From positions 1-30,115 of the forward strand of contig JBAYZS010000026.1 of NCBI GenBank assembly GCA_041672395.1: 30,115 nt of DNA, in the 5' to 3' direction. Position numbers and translations under genes: made by a program. Source of the stretch: UBA5287 sp041672395 (GTDB taxonomy: Bacteria > Bacteroidota > Bacteroidia > Bacteroidales > Dysgonomonadaceae). Below are positions 15,422 through 23,118 of this stretch, piece by piece. Position 1 is the first letter of the stretch. Every line of letters begins with the position of its first letter. The notes under the pieces are model-generated. The model was not told the DNA's origin and did no database searches. It saw only the letters and a list, made by a program, of their open reading frames with translations.

Positions 15422-17623
15422 ATGAAGAAGACATTATTATTCTCTTTAATCACATTATTTGTCGTAGCTTGTACGCCAAAACAAGCCGCAGTTTCTCAGC
15501 AAGATGATTTTACTCAATATGTAAACCCGTTTATAGGAACTTCTTTCACCGGTCACACTTTTCCCGGAGCTACATATCCGTTTGGAATGATACAAGCAGG
15601 TCCTCAAACCGGCAACTTTTCATGGGAATACTGTGCCGGATACGTGTATGAAGACTCACTCATTCAAGGATTTACTCAAAACCGATTGAATGGAACGGGT
15701 TGTATAGATTTAGGTGATTTGCTGATTCAGCCATTTTCAGGTTCTAAACGTGATAATTTGAGTAGTAGATACGACAAATCAACCGAAAAAGCATCACCAG
15801 GTTATTATTCGGTTCAACTACCAGAGAATGATGTATTAGTAGAAATAACCACATCCCCACATGTTGCATTTCACAAATACACTTTTGGATCAGAAAAACC
15901 TGCTAATTTGCTAGTCGATTTTCAGAGCGGTTTAGTTTGGACAGAAGATAATATGCGTAAACACATATTGGACAACAATATCAAATTTGAAAGCTCCACA
16001 ATGATTTCAGGATATTCACGAAGAACCGAGTGGGTTGAACGCGAATATTACTTCGTGATAGAATTTGATAAACCAATTTTAGTTACTGAGCAGTTAGATA
16101 AAAGAGACCCACGTGAAAAGGCATCCAGATACATTATGACTTTTGACATGAAGAAAGACAGCACTTTGAACATGAAAATTGCCATGTCATCCGTAAGTGT
16201 TGAAGGTGCAAAAGCAAACCTTGCAGCCGAAGTCCCATCATGGGATTTTGAAGTCGTGCGTCATCAGGTCAAAAACGAATGGAACAACTATCTGTCACGT
16301 ATTCAGATAGAAGGTAGCAATACTCAAAAAACAAATTTCTACACAGCTCTATATCACACATTTATACAACCAAATAATATTGCCGATGTAGATGGAAAAT
16401 ACAAAGGACCCAATCGTCAGGTATCTCAATCATCGAGCGGAAAATTCTACTCTACCTGGTCGCAATGGGACATATTCCGTGCTGCTTATCCTTTATATAC
16501 AGTTGTTGTTCCAGATATGATTCCAGATTTTGTAAACTCAATGCTCGATTATAGCGAACAACAAGGACATTTGCCCGTCTGGTCGTTATGGGGTCAGGAA
16601 ACATACACAATGATTGGAAGTCATTCAGTTCCCATGGTAGTTGATGCTTATCTGAAAGGATTTAAAGGATTTGATGCTGAACGTGCATACAAAGAAATAA
16701 ATAAATCACTGACCGTTAATACCAGAGATTATAATTGGGGAATGTATGATCGATACGGATATTTTCCTTTTGACTCAGTAAGAGTTGAAGCAGCATCAAG
16801 TACGCTGGAATGCGGATTTGACGATTACAGTGCAGCACTAATGGCTCAGAAATTAGGTAAATCAGAAGATTACGAATTCTTTCATAAAAGATCAAACTAT
16901 TATAAGAATATTTTCGATCCTGAAACAAAATATATGCGTGCACGCGATTCCAAAGGAAATTGGAGGTCACCATTCGATCCATTAATGCTTGCACATGGCG
17001 ATTCCAATGTAGGCGGTGATTATACAGAAGCTAATGCTGCACAATATACTTGGCATGTGTTACAAGATATCCCTGAATTGTTAAAAATGATGGGCGACAA
17101 TAAAATGGCATCAGAACGACTTGATTCTCTGTTTTATACATCCGCAAAATCGACAAACACCCTTTCTGATGTAACCGGATTAATTGGTCAATATGCACAC
17201 GGTAATGAACCAAGTCACCACATTGCCTATCTTTACACATATTTAGGACAATCATACAAATCACAAGAACTCATCCGAAGAATATACACCGATTTCTATA
17301 AAGATCAACCAGACGGACTAATAGGAAATGACGACTGTGGACAAATGTCGGCATGGTACATTCTTTCATCTATAGGCTTTTATCCGGTAAATCCTGTTAG
17401 CGGTGAATTTGTAATTGGTGCGCCGCAAATTCCTTCAGCCAAAATAAATGTAGGTAATGGCAAAACTTTCTCAATGGAAGCAAAGAATCTTTCTGAGTCA
17501 AATAAATATATAGAAAAGATAGAATTGAACGGTAAGCCCTATGACAAACAAACAATCAGTTATAACGATATAATGAATGGAGTTTCTCTTATATTTTATA
17601 TGACAGATATCCCAAAGAAGTAA
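15422..17623 (+). CDS. GH92 alpha-mannosidase lipoprotein
   Basis: A 733-residue glycoside hydrolase family 92 enzyme. These are calcium-dependent exo-alpha-mannosidases, most often acting on alpha-1,2 linkages of N-glycans or mannans. The chosen ATG at 15422 gives a lipoprotein signal, MKKTLLFSLITLFVVAC, with the lipid Cys at 17. A TTG at 15356 in the same frame lies inside the terminator and is rejected. Family signatures: YVNPFIGT followed by GHTFPGA (residues 44-50) and PFGM in the N-terminal beta-domain; WSLWGQETYTMIGSHSVPM (from Trp387); GNEPSHHIAYLY (from 594); and GNDDCGQMSAWYILSSIGFY (from 635), which holds the metal and base region. Length is usual for the family. There is no SusC/SusD pair; the next gene is a broken receptor. 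A terminator follows closely. Confidence 0.93.
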   Translation: MKKTLLFSLITLFVVACTPKQAAVSQQDDFTQYVNPFIGTSFTGHTFPGATYPFGMIQAGPQTGNFSWEYCAGYVYEDSLIQGFTQNRLNGTGCIDLGDLLIQPFSGSKRDNLSSRYDKSTEKASPGYYSVQLPENDVLVEITTSPHVAFHKYTFGSEKPANLLVDFQSGLVWTEDNMRKHILDNNIKFESSTMISGYSRRTEWVEREYYFVIEFDKPILVTEQLDKRDPREKASRYIMTFDMKKDSTLNMKIAMSSVSVEGAKANLAAEVPSWDFEVVRHQVKNEWNNYLSRIQIEGSNTQKTNFYTALYHTFIQPNNIADVDGKYKGPNRQVSQSSSGKFYSTWSQWDIFRAAYPLYTVVVPDMIPDFVNSMLDYSEQQGHLPVWSLWGQETYTMIGSHSVPMVVDAYLKGFKGFDAERAYKEINKSLTVNTRDYNWGMYDRYGYFPFDSVRVEAASSTLECGFDDYSAALMAQKLGKSEDYEFFHKRSNYYKNIFDPETKYMRARDSKGNWRSPFDPLMLAHGDSNVGGDYTEANAAQYTWHVLQDIPELLKMMGDNKMASERLDSLFYTSAKSTNTLSDVTGLIGQYAHGNEPSHHIAYLYTYLGQSYKSQELIRRIYTDFYKDQPDGLIGNDDCGQMSAWYILSSIGFYPVNPVSGEFVIGAPQIPSAKINVGNGKTFSMEAKNLSESNKYIEKIELNGKPYDKQTISYNDIMNGVSLIFYMTDIPKK

Positions 17624-17640
17624 TCAATACTAAATTACTG

Positions 17641-17677
17641 AAAAAGAGCGTTCTACAATTTGGACGCTCTTTTTTTA
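17641..17677 (+). terminator. Terminator of the GH92 gene
   Basis: Perfect 11-bp inverted repeat AAAAAGAGCGT (17641-17651) / ACGCTCTTTTT (17664-17674) with a 12-nt loop, running into further T. It begins 17 bp after the GH92 stop. Confidence 0.85.
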
Positions 17678-17730
17678 TGCCACCACCCAATTAAATAATG
17701 TTAAACTGCGACAATTTATAGTATTATGCA

Positions 17731-17761
17731 TTGCATTGTATTATGTTATGATATACTTTTG
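17731..17761 (+). promoter_or_regulatory. Intact promoter of the broken receptor gene
   Basis: TTG (17731-17733), a 20-bp spacer and TACTTTTG (17754-17761) match the Bacteroidota -33/-7 consensus. The start codon is 28 bp downstream. Confidence 0.6.
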
Positions 17762-17788
17762 TGCAGTTATAATAAAATTGATACGATT

Positions 17789-20087
17789 ATGAAACTTCTT
17801 CTTTCCATTATTTGTGTGCTAACATTATTTCCTCTTTTTGGAGGGATAAAGTAAAGTGAATGATCCGATAGGAAATCCTATCGAATTTGCATGCGTGGCA
17901 TTGTATTCAGTGACAGATACAACACTAATTACAGGTTCTGTAACAGACAGCATGGGCAATTTTGAAATTATTTCGGAACTAATTGATAATACTTTTCTGA
18001 AAGTTTCAATGGTTGGGTACGAAACAAAGCTGGTCCCAACTGATACTAACCTCAGTGTTGTTCTTGATGAAACAACAAATGAACTTGGCGAAGTAGCGGT
18101 TTATGGGGATCTACCGAAAATTAGAATTAAAGATTATGCTTTGGTTACAACAGTTCCGAATACAGTATTAAGCAAAGCGGGTACGGCAAATGATGTATTG
18201 AAACGACTTTCTTCTCTTACTGGCAAAGATGGTGAGTTTGAGGTATTTGGAAAAGGGAAAGCTAAAATATTTATCAACAACAGGGAAATGCGCGATTTGT
18301 CAGAACTCGATAATATTAACTCAAATGATATTAAGGAGGTAGAAATTGTTACAAATCCGGGTGCTCGTTACGATGCTTCAGTAAATGCGGTAATTCGCAT
18401 TTATACAATACCCAAAACCGGAGATGGTCTTGGATTTGATTTACGTTCTTCATATTATCGTTCACAAAATACAGATTTGGCCGATCAGTTAAATGTAAAT
18501 TATAGAAAAAATGGTTGGGATATCTTTGGAACATTCAATTACCATCATTCGGAATAGTTTCAAGACAGTAATATGCAGCAAACTACCAATGTTGATACTA
18601 TTTGGACACAGGAAAATATATTCTATGACGAAGGTGAAAACAATTACATATATAGTATTGCTGGAATTAATTATGAAATATCTCCTAAACATTATGCAGG
18701 TATGAAATACACAATTACTTTAATTTCTAATCAAAGTTCCATTTCAAAAATGAATAGTATAGTACTTGCAAATGGAACTTTTTATGATGAGTGGAATAGT
18801 AAAGAGGAATCTATATCGGAAAACGAACCTGACCACCGATTTAATATTTATTATAATGGTGAAGTGGGTAAATTGAAAATCGATATGAATGCAGATTTTT
18901 ATTCTAGTAAACAGTCTTTACAATCACTCATTAAAGAGGTAAGTCTGGAATTTGAGGACCGTACAGTATCATCTATAAATGATGTAAACAACCAACTTTT
19001 TGCATCTAAATTAGTTCTCTTGTATCCGATATTGAGAGGACAACTTCTCTTGGGTTCTGAATATACAAATACAAATCGTGAAGATATATACAAGAACATG
19101 GAAAATTATGTTCCATCATCAAACACTACAATTCATGAGCGGAATAACAGTTTTTTTGTAGAATATTCAAGAGAAATAACTATTGGACAGGTTGGTGCTG
19201 GATTACGATACGAAAATGCAAGTTCTTAATATTTCGATAATAAAGAAATAATTGAGGAACAAAGTCGTAACAATGATCAATGGTTTCCTAATCTGTCGTT
19301 CTCTACAAAAATTAAGAATGTAAATTTGCAATTGAGTTATACTGCAAAAACTTTACGCCCAACTTACAGACAACTGAGTAATAATGTTTTTTATGGTAAC
19401 AGACTGCTAATGCAGACAGGAAATCCATTTTTAAAACCTTCAGTGATTCACGACGTTACATTAACAGGAACATGGAAATTTATTCAGCTAATGACAAGCT
19501 ACAAAAATGAAAAAGATGCAATTATAAACTGGACTTAACAAATTGAAAATAATCCTGCCATCACTATACTGACATACAAAAACCTCGAATATATGCCTAC
19601 ATTGACTTCATTCTTAACATTATCACCTACTTTTGTAATCTGGTCACTTCAACTCAGTGTGGGGGTTATTAAACAATGGGTTAAAATTAAAAGTTGTGAG
19701 ACTGAGGTAAAATTAAATAAACCTCTTACTATGAGTAACTTTAATAACTCTTTTCAACTACCAAACAATTTTACTTTAATAATTGATACACAATTTATGG
19801 GAAGTGGAGAATCAGAAAATGTGAGACTGACAGAAAATCACTTTGTGGTTAATGCTGGCATCACAAAATCATTCTACAACGATAGACTACGTTTAGAACT
19901 GAAGGGTAATGATATCTTCTACGGTCAAAAAAATGGTGTTCTTCTATTTAATAAACAAATGGAATTGTATCAGTTTAGTAAATATGATAGTAGTGAAATT
20001 GAACTAACTGTTCGCTTCAAATTTAATGCTGCAAATAACAAATATAAAGGTAAAGGAGCAGGAGACTCTGAAATAAACAGATTTTAA
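17789..20087 (+). pseudogene. Broken outer-membrane beta-barrel receptor (TonB-dependent receptor-like, OMP_b-brl_3 type)
   Basis: ATG at 17789 opens a signal peptide (MKLLLSIICVLTLFPLFGG) that stops at TAA 17852-17854. The rest continues in a different frame from about 17856, so there is a small frameshift near the cleavage site. The downstream frame holds a carboxypeptidase-regulatory-like domain (NDPIGNPIEFACVALYSV, then DTTLITGSVTDSMGNFEI), a plug-like part (RLSSLTGKDGEFEVFGKGKA, then VEIVTNPGARYDAS) and a beta-barrel reaching a natural end (KGKGAGDSEINRF). Three internal stops interrupt it without shifting frame: TAG 18555-18557, TAA 19227-19229 and TAA 19536-19538. About 740 codons remain collinear. 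Promoter and terminator look intact. This is a young pseudogene. Stop-codon readthrough is a less likely alternative. The substrate is unknown; GH92 lies just upstream. Confidence 0.88.
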
Positions 20088-20109
20088 TAAATTATTTCTA
20101 TTAATTGAA

Positions 20110-20142
20110 TAGGGAGTTCATAAAAAGAACTCCCTAATTTTT
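20110..20142 (+). terminator. Terminator of the broken receptor gene
   Basis: Perfect 10-bp inverted repeat TAGGGAGTTC (20110-20119) / GAACTCCCTA (20127-20136), 7-nt loop, then ATTTTTG. It lies 22 bp after the final TAA. The metY gene converges from the other side at 20191. Confidence 0.85.
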
Positions 20143-20190
20143 GTTGAATATCTTAATTTGAATACGCTCAAATTTAAACTGTGCTAATTC

Positions 20191-21465
20191 TTAAATCTTA
20201 GCCAAAGCCTGATCCAGGTCAGCAATAATATCATCAATATTTTCTATTCCAATTGATAGACGCACCATATCAGGAGTTACTCCCGCAGCCACCATCTCTT
20301 CATTATTAAGTTGTGCATGAGTAGTTGTTGCAGGATGAATAACCAGTGATTTTGCATCAGCCACATTTGCCAGATTGGAAAACAGTTCCAGATTATCAAT
20401 TAATTTTCCACCCGCGGCTTTACCCCCTTTTACTCCAAAAGTAAAAATAGAACCCGCGCCATTTGGAAAATACTTGTCAGCCAATGCTTTGTACTTATTG
20501 CCTTCCAGATTTGGATAGTTTACCCAACTCACTTTTGGATGATGCACTAGATAATCAACCACTTTTACCGCATTTTGCACATGGCGTTCCACTCGAAGTG
20601 ACAATGTTTCAATTCCTTGCAGCAGTAAAAAAGAAGCAATTGGAGCAATACAAGCTCCCGTGTCACGCAACAATTGAGCACGAATTTTGGTTGTGAACGA
20701 ACCTCCACCCAAATCTCCGAATACCAATCCGTTATAATGAGAATCGGGCTCAGTGAAACCAGGGAAATTACCGTTTTTCCAATTAAATTTACCAGACTCC
20801 ACAACTACTCCACCAAGCGTAGTTCCGTGTCCACCAAGAAATTTTGTTGCAGAATGAACAACAACATCAGCTCCGTATTCAATGGGACGAATAAGATACG
20901 GTGTTCCAAATGTATTATCTACAATCAAAGGGATACCATGATTGTGTGCGATTGCAGCAACTGCCTCTATATCAATCAGGTTGATTCCAGGATTTCCAAT
21001 AGTCTCAATGAACAATGCTTTGGTATTTTCATTAATTGCATTCTCAAAATTAGACAACTCATCTGGGTCTACAAACGTGGTTGTAATGCCAAACTTGGGA
21101 AGAGTCACGCTAAACAAATTAAATGTTCCACCATATAATGTACTGGCAGCCACAATATTATCACCATTTGAAGCTATATTTAAAACAGCATAAGTGATTG
21201 CAGCAGAACCCGAAGCAACAGTTATTCCACTTGTTCCTCCTTCCAGTTGAGCAACTCTTTCATCTACAACCGCTGTTGTTGGATTTGTTAAACGCGTATA
21301 GATATTTCCTGCATCTGTAAGCGCAAAGCGACCAGCAGCTTGTTCTGCATTTTCAAATACATACGAAGTAGTTTGATAAATTGGAACAGCACGCGAACCT
21401 GTTGGATCAAGGGTTTGACCTGCATGTATTTGCAATGTTTCAAATTTGAATTTCTTTTCTGACAT
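20191..21465 (-). CDS. metY: O-acetylhomoserine sulfhydrylase (aminocarboxypropyltransferase)
   Basis: A 424-residue PLP enzyme of the Cys/Met metabolism family. It makes homocysteine from O-acetylhomoserine and sulfide (or methionine from methanethiol) in the cytoplasm. The PLP lysine is Lys208 in HSATKFLGGHGTTLGG. Upstream motifs are the opening FETLQIHAGQTLDPTGSRAV, SYVFENAEQAAGRFAL, NIYTRLTNPTTAVVDERVAQ and VASGSAAITYA. The length and the FALTDAGNIYTR opening fit MetY better than the shorter MetB/MetC. The start is the ATG at 21465. An in-frame ATG at 21567 would add 34 residues without homology and would lie over the promoter. The gene stands back to back with an Lrp regulator. No SAM riboswitch was recognised in its short leader. 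Confidence 0.93.
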   Translation of the reverse strand: MSEKKFKFETLQIHAGQTLDPTGSRAVPIYQTTSYVFENAEQAAGRFALTDAGNIYTRLTNPTTAVVDERVAQLEGGTSGITVASGSAAITYAVLNIASNGDNIVAASTLYGGTFNLFSVTLPKFGITTTFVDPDELSNFENAINENTKALFIETIGNPGINLIDIEAVAAIAHNHGIPLIVDNTFGTPYLIRPIEYGADVVVHSATKFLGGHGTTLGGVVVESGKFNWKNGNFPGFTEPDSHYNGLVFGDLGGGSFTTKIRAQLLRDTGACIAPIASFLLLQGIETLSLRVERHVQNAVKVVDYLVHHPKVSWVNYPNLEGNKYKALADKYFPNGAGSIFTFGVKGGKAAGGKLIDNLELFSNLANVADAKSLVIHPATTTHAQLNNEEMVAAGVTPDMVRLSIGIENIDDIIADLDQALAKI

Positions 21466-21509
21466 AATAGTTATTTTTGTAATGATTATTTTTCTGTTTA
21501 TTTGTACTG

Positions 21510-21541
21510 CAAAATAAGCGATTTCAGAAATATTATCCAAA
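21510..21541 (-). promoter_or_regulatory. Candidate metY promoter
   Basis: On the minus strand TTTG (21541-21538), a 20-bp spacer and TTATTTTG (21517-21510), one mismatch from TAnnTTTG. The leader to the ATG at 21465 would be about 40 nt. Its -33 box is one half of the palindrome CAAATTGTTTG (21538-21548). Confidence 0.5.
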
Positions 21542-21544
21542 TTG

Positions 21545-21576
21545 TTTGATATTTTTAGTAAATACACCTATTTTTG
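21545..21576 (+). promoter_or_regulatory. Promoter of the Lrp/AsnC regulator gene
   Basis: TTTG (21545-21548), a 20-bp spacer and TATTTTTG (21569-21576): a full match to both Bacteroidota promoter boxes at the standard spacing. The leader to the ATG at 21645 is about 60 nt. The -33 box is the other half of the shared palindrome with the metY promoter. Confidence 0.7.
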
Positions 21577-21644
21577 TCCATATTTATAGATTTATTTTGC
21601 TGAATCAATCAATTTTATAGCTCAAACAGAAAAATCTTCTTTTT

Positions 21645-22085
21645 ATGTACAATCTTGATCAGACAGACATACTCATTCTTAAGGCATTAAAGGAAAATAG
21701 TCGCCTCACTACCAAGGAATTGGCTAAACGCGTAAATTTGTCATCGACACCTGTTTACGATAGAGTAAAGAAATTGGAGAAAGAAGGCATTATTAAAGGT
21801 TATGTAGCCATCTTGGATTATGAAAAGTTGAATCGCGGATTTGGCGTTTACTGCAATATTAAGTTAAAACTAATAAACCCCGAAATAGCTTTGCGATTTG
21901 TACAATTTGTATTCGATATACCCGAAGTAACCGAATGTTACAATATTTCAGGTGAGTACGACTATCTACTTAAGATACAAGCACCTGACATGAAATATTA
22001 CCAATCTTTTTTAATCAACACATTAGGCAAGTTTGATGGAATTGCAGGAATACATAGCGTTTTTATCATGGAAGAAGTAAAATAA
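21645..22085 (+). CDS. Lrp/AsnC-family transcriptional regulator
   Basis: A 146-residue DNA-binding regulator. The N-terminal winged helix-turn-helix covers about residues 3-60: LDQTDILILKALKENSRLTT, then ELAKRVNLSSTPVYDRVKKL and EGIIKGYVAILD. The C-terminal RAM/AsnC ligand-binding domain follows (PEVTECYNISGEYDYLLKIQ), with the usual G-DYLL motif where an amino acid effector or the dimer contact sits. Such proteins act as dimers or octamers and often control the neighbouring divergent gene. Here that is metY, so control of methionine or sulfur metabolism, and of itself, is a reasonable inference. The effector is not known from sequence. The CDF gene starts 29 bp downstream but has its own -7 element. 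Confidence 0.92.
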   Translation: MYNLDQTDILILKALKENSRLTTKELAKRVNLSSTPVYDRVKKLEKEGIIKGYVAILDYEKLNRGFGVYCNIKLKLINPEIALRFVQFVFDIPEVTECYNISGEYDYLLKIQAPDMKYYQSFLINTLGKFDGIAGIHSVFIMEEVK

Positions 22086-22086
22086 T

Positions 22087-22094
22087 TATCTTTG
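22087..22094 (+). promoter_or_regulatory. Candidate -7 element of the CDF gene
   Basis: TATCTTTG (22087-22094) is a full -7 match starting one base after the lrp stop. Only a T-run lies at the -33 position. The ATG is 20 bp downstream, so a short leader would result. Read-through from lrp is also possible. Confidence 0.45.
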
Positions 22095-22114
22095 CACACA
22101 ACAATTACAGTGTA

Positions 22115-23005
22115 ATGTCAAAGTCTCATCAACACCATAATCATAATCCAGAAGGAAATATTAAAGCAGCTTTCTTCCTGAATTTGCTGTTTACGGTAAT
22201 TGAATTTATTGGAGGAGCATTAACAAACTCCATGGCAATTCTTTCCGATGCCGTTCATGACTTGGGCGACAGTATCTCGCTTGGATTATCGTGGTACTTT
22301 CAGCGACTCTCCAAAAAAGGAAGTAATAAAGTCTATACTTATGGCTATAAACGGTTTTCGTTGATGGGCGCTATCATCAATTCACTCATCTTGTTAGTTG
22401 GAAGTAGCCTAATTTTAATAAGTGCAATTCCACGATTAAAAAATCCAGAACAACCCGAAACAGAGGGGATGATATTACTGGCAATTTTGGGAATTATTGT
22501 AAATGGAGCAGCCATATTGAGGTTACGCAGAGGAAAATCACTCAATGAAAAAGTAGTTACACTTCATATGCTTGAAGATGTTTTAGGATGGGTGGCAGTT
22601 CTCATTGGTGCAATAGTCATGAATTTTGTCTATATCCCTATTCTCGACCCGATTTTGTCAATCGCAATAGCTTGTTATGTTTTATCCAACATATTTAAGA
22701 ACATGCGCGAAAGTTTCCGTATCATATTACAAGGAGCTCCCAATGCTATTGACACAGATAAAATCATAGAAATTGTCTCTGAATTCACTGAAGTTCAAAG
22801 TGTTCACGACGTACACATATGGTCGGCAGATGGTGAATTCAATATTATGACAGTTCATGTTGTGCTCCATGAAGGCAAGTCGCTGAGCGATTTATATGTT
22901 TTGAAAGAAGCAATCAGAACAAAACTCGCGGAGTATAATATTCAACATGCCACCATCGAATTTGAAACCCCGAATGAGGATTGCATATTAGAAAACTGCC
23001 ATTGA
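22115..23005 (+). CDS. Cation diffusion facilitator (CDF) metal exporter
   Basis: A 296-residue inner-membrane transporter of the CDF/ZitB/CzcD family, which exports Zn2+ or related divalent ions in exchange for protons. A His-rich start (MSKSHQHHNHNPEG) is typical. Six transmembrane helices are visible. The TM2 metal site appears as SDAVHDLGDSISLG (His and Asp spaced HxxxD), and TM5 carries ILDPILSIAIA with the matching Asp. The C-terminal cytoplasmic domain has VQSVHDVHIWSADGEFNIMTVHVVL-type residues (HDVHIWS), the metal-sensing ferredoxin-like fold. It ends with EDCILENCH, a possible extra Cys/His metal ligand. The metal is most likely zinc, but sequence alone does not decide. Confidence 0.92.
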   Translation: MSKSHQHHNHNPEGNIKAAFFLNLLFTVIEFIGGALTNSMAILSDAVHDLGDSISLGLSWYFQRLSKKGSNKVYTYGYKRFSLMGAIINSLILLVGSSLILISAIPRLKNPEQPETEGMILLAILGIIVNGAAILRLRRGKSLNEKVVTLHMLEDVLGWVAVLIGAIVMNFVYIPILDPILSIAIACYVLSNIFKNMRESFRIILQGAPNAIDTDKIIEIVSEFTEVQSVHDVHIWSADGEFNIMTVHVVLHEGKSLSDLYVLKEAIRTKLAEYNIQHATIEFETPNEDCILENCH

Positions 23006-23073
23006 ACTGACAATTATTGCAATTAACTAAACTTTTTAATCTTTTATTACCTATTAATTTTTTTATTATTTAT

Positions 23074-23095
23074 TTTTTGTACTTTCGTACTTTAG
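23074..23095 (+). promoter_or_regulatory. Candidate -7 elements of the oligopeptidase gene
   Basis: Two -7-like octamers in tandem, TACTTTCG (23080-23087) and TACTTTAG (23088-23095), each close to TAnnTTTG. The ATG is 23 bp after the second. TTTTTGTACTTTCG (23074-23087) repeats the run upstream of the OPT gene. Confidence 0.4.
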
Positions 23096-23118
23096 ATAAT
23101 ATAAATTGTTGATTACAA

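Noticed and set aside
20155..20174. AATTTGA / TCAAATT inverted repeat as a metY terminator on the minus strand.
   Set aside because: Only 7 bp, A/T-rich and without a T-run after it, so too weak to call.
21466..21509. A SAM-type riboswitch in the metY leader.
   Set aside because: The leader predicted from the promoter is only about 40 nt, with no recognisable conserved core or stem set.
21466..21567. A 34-residue N-terminal extension of metY from the ATG at 21567.
   Set aside because: It overlaps both divergent promoters and has no resemblance to the family, whose proteins start near FETLQIHAGQ.
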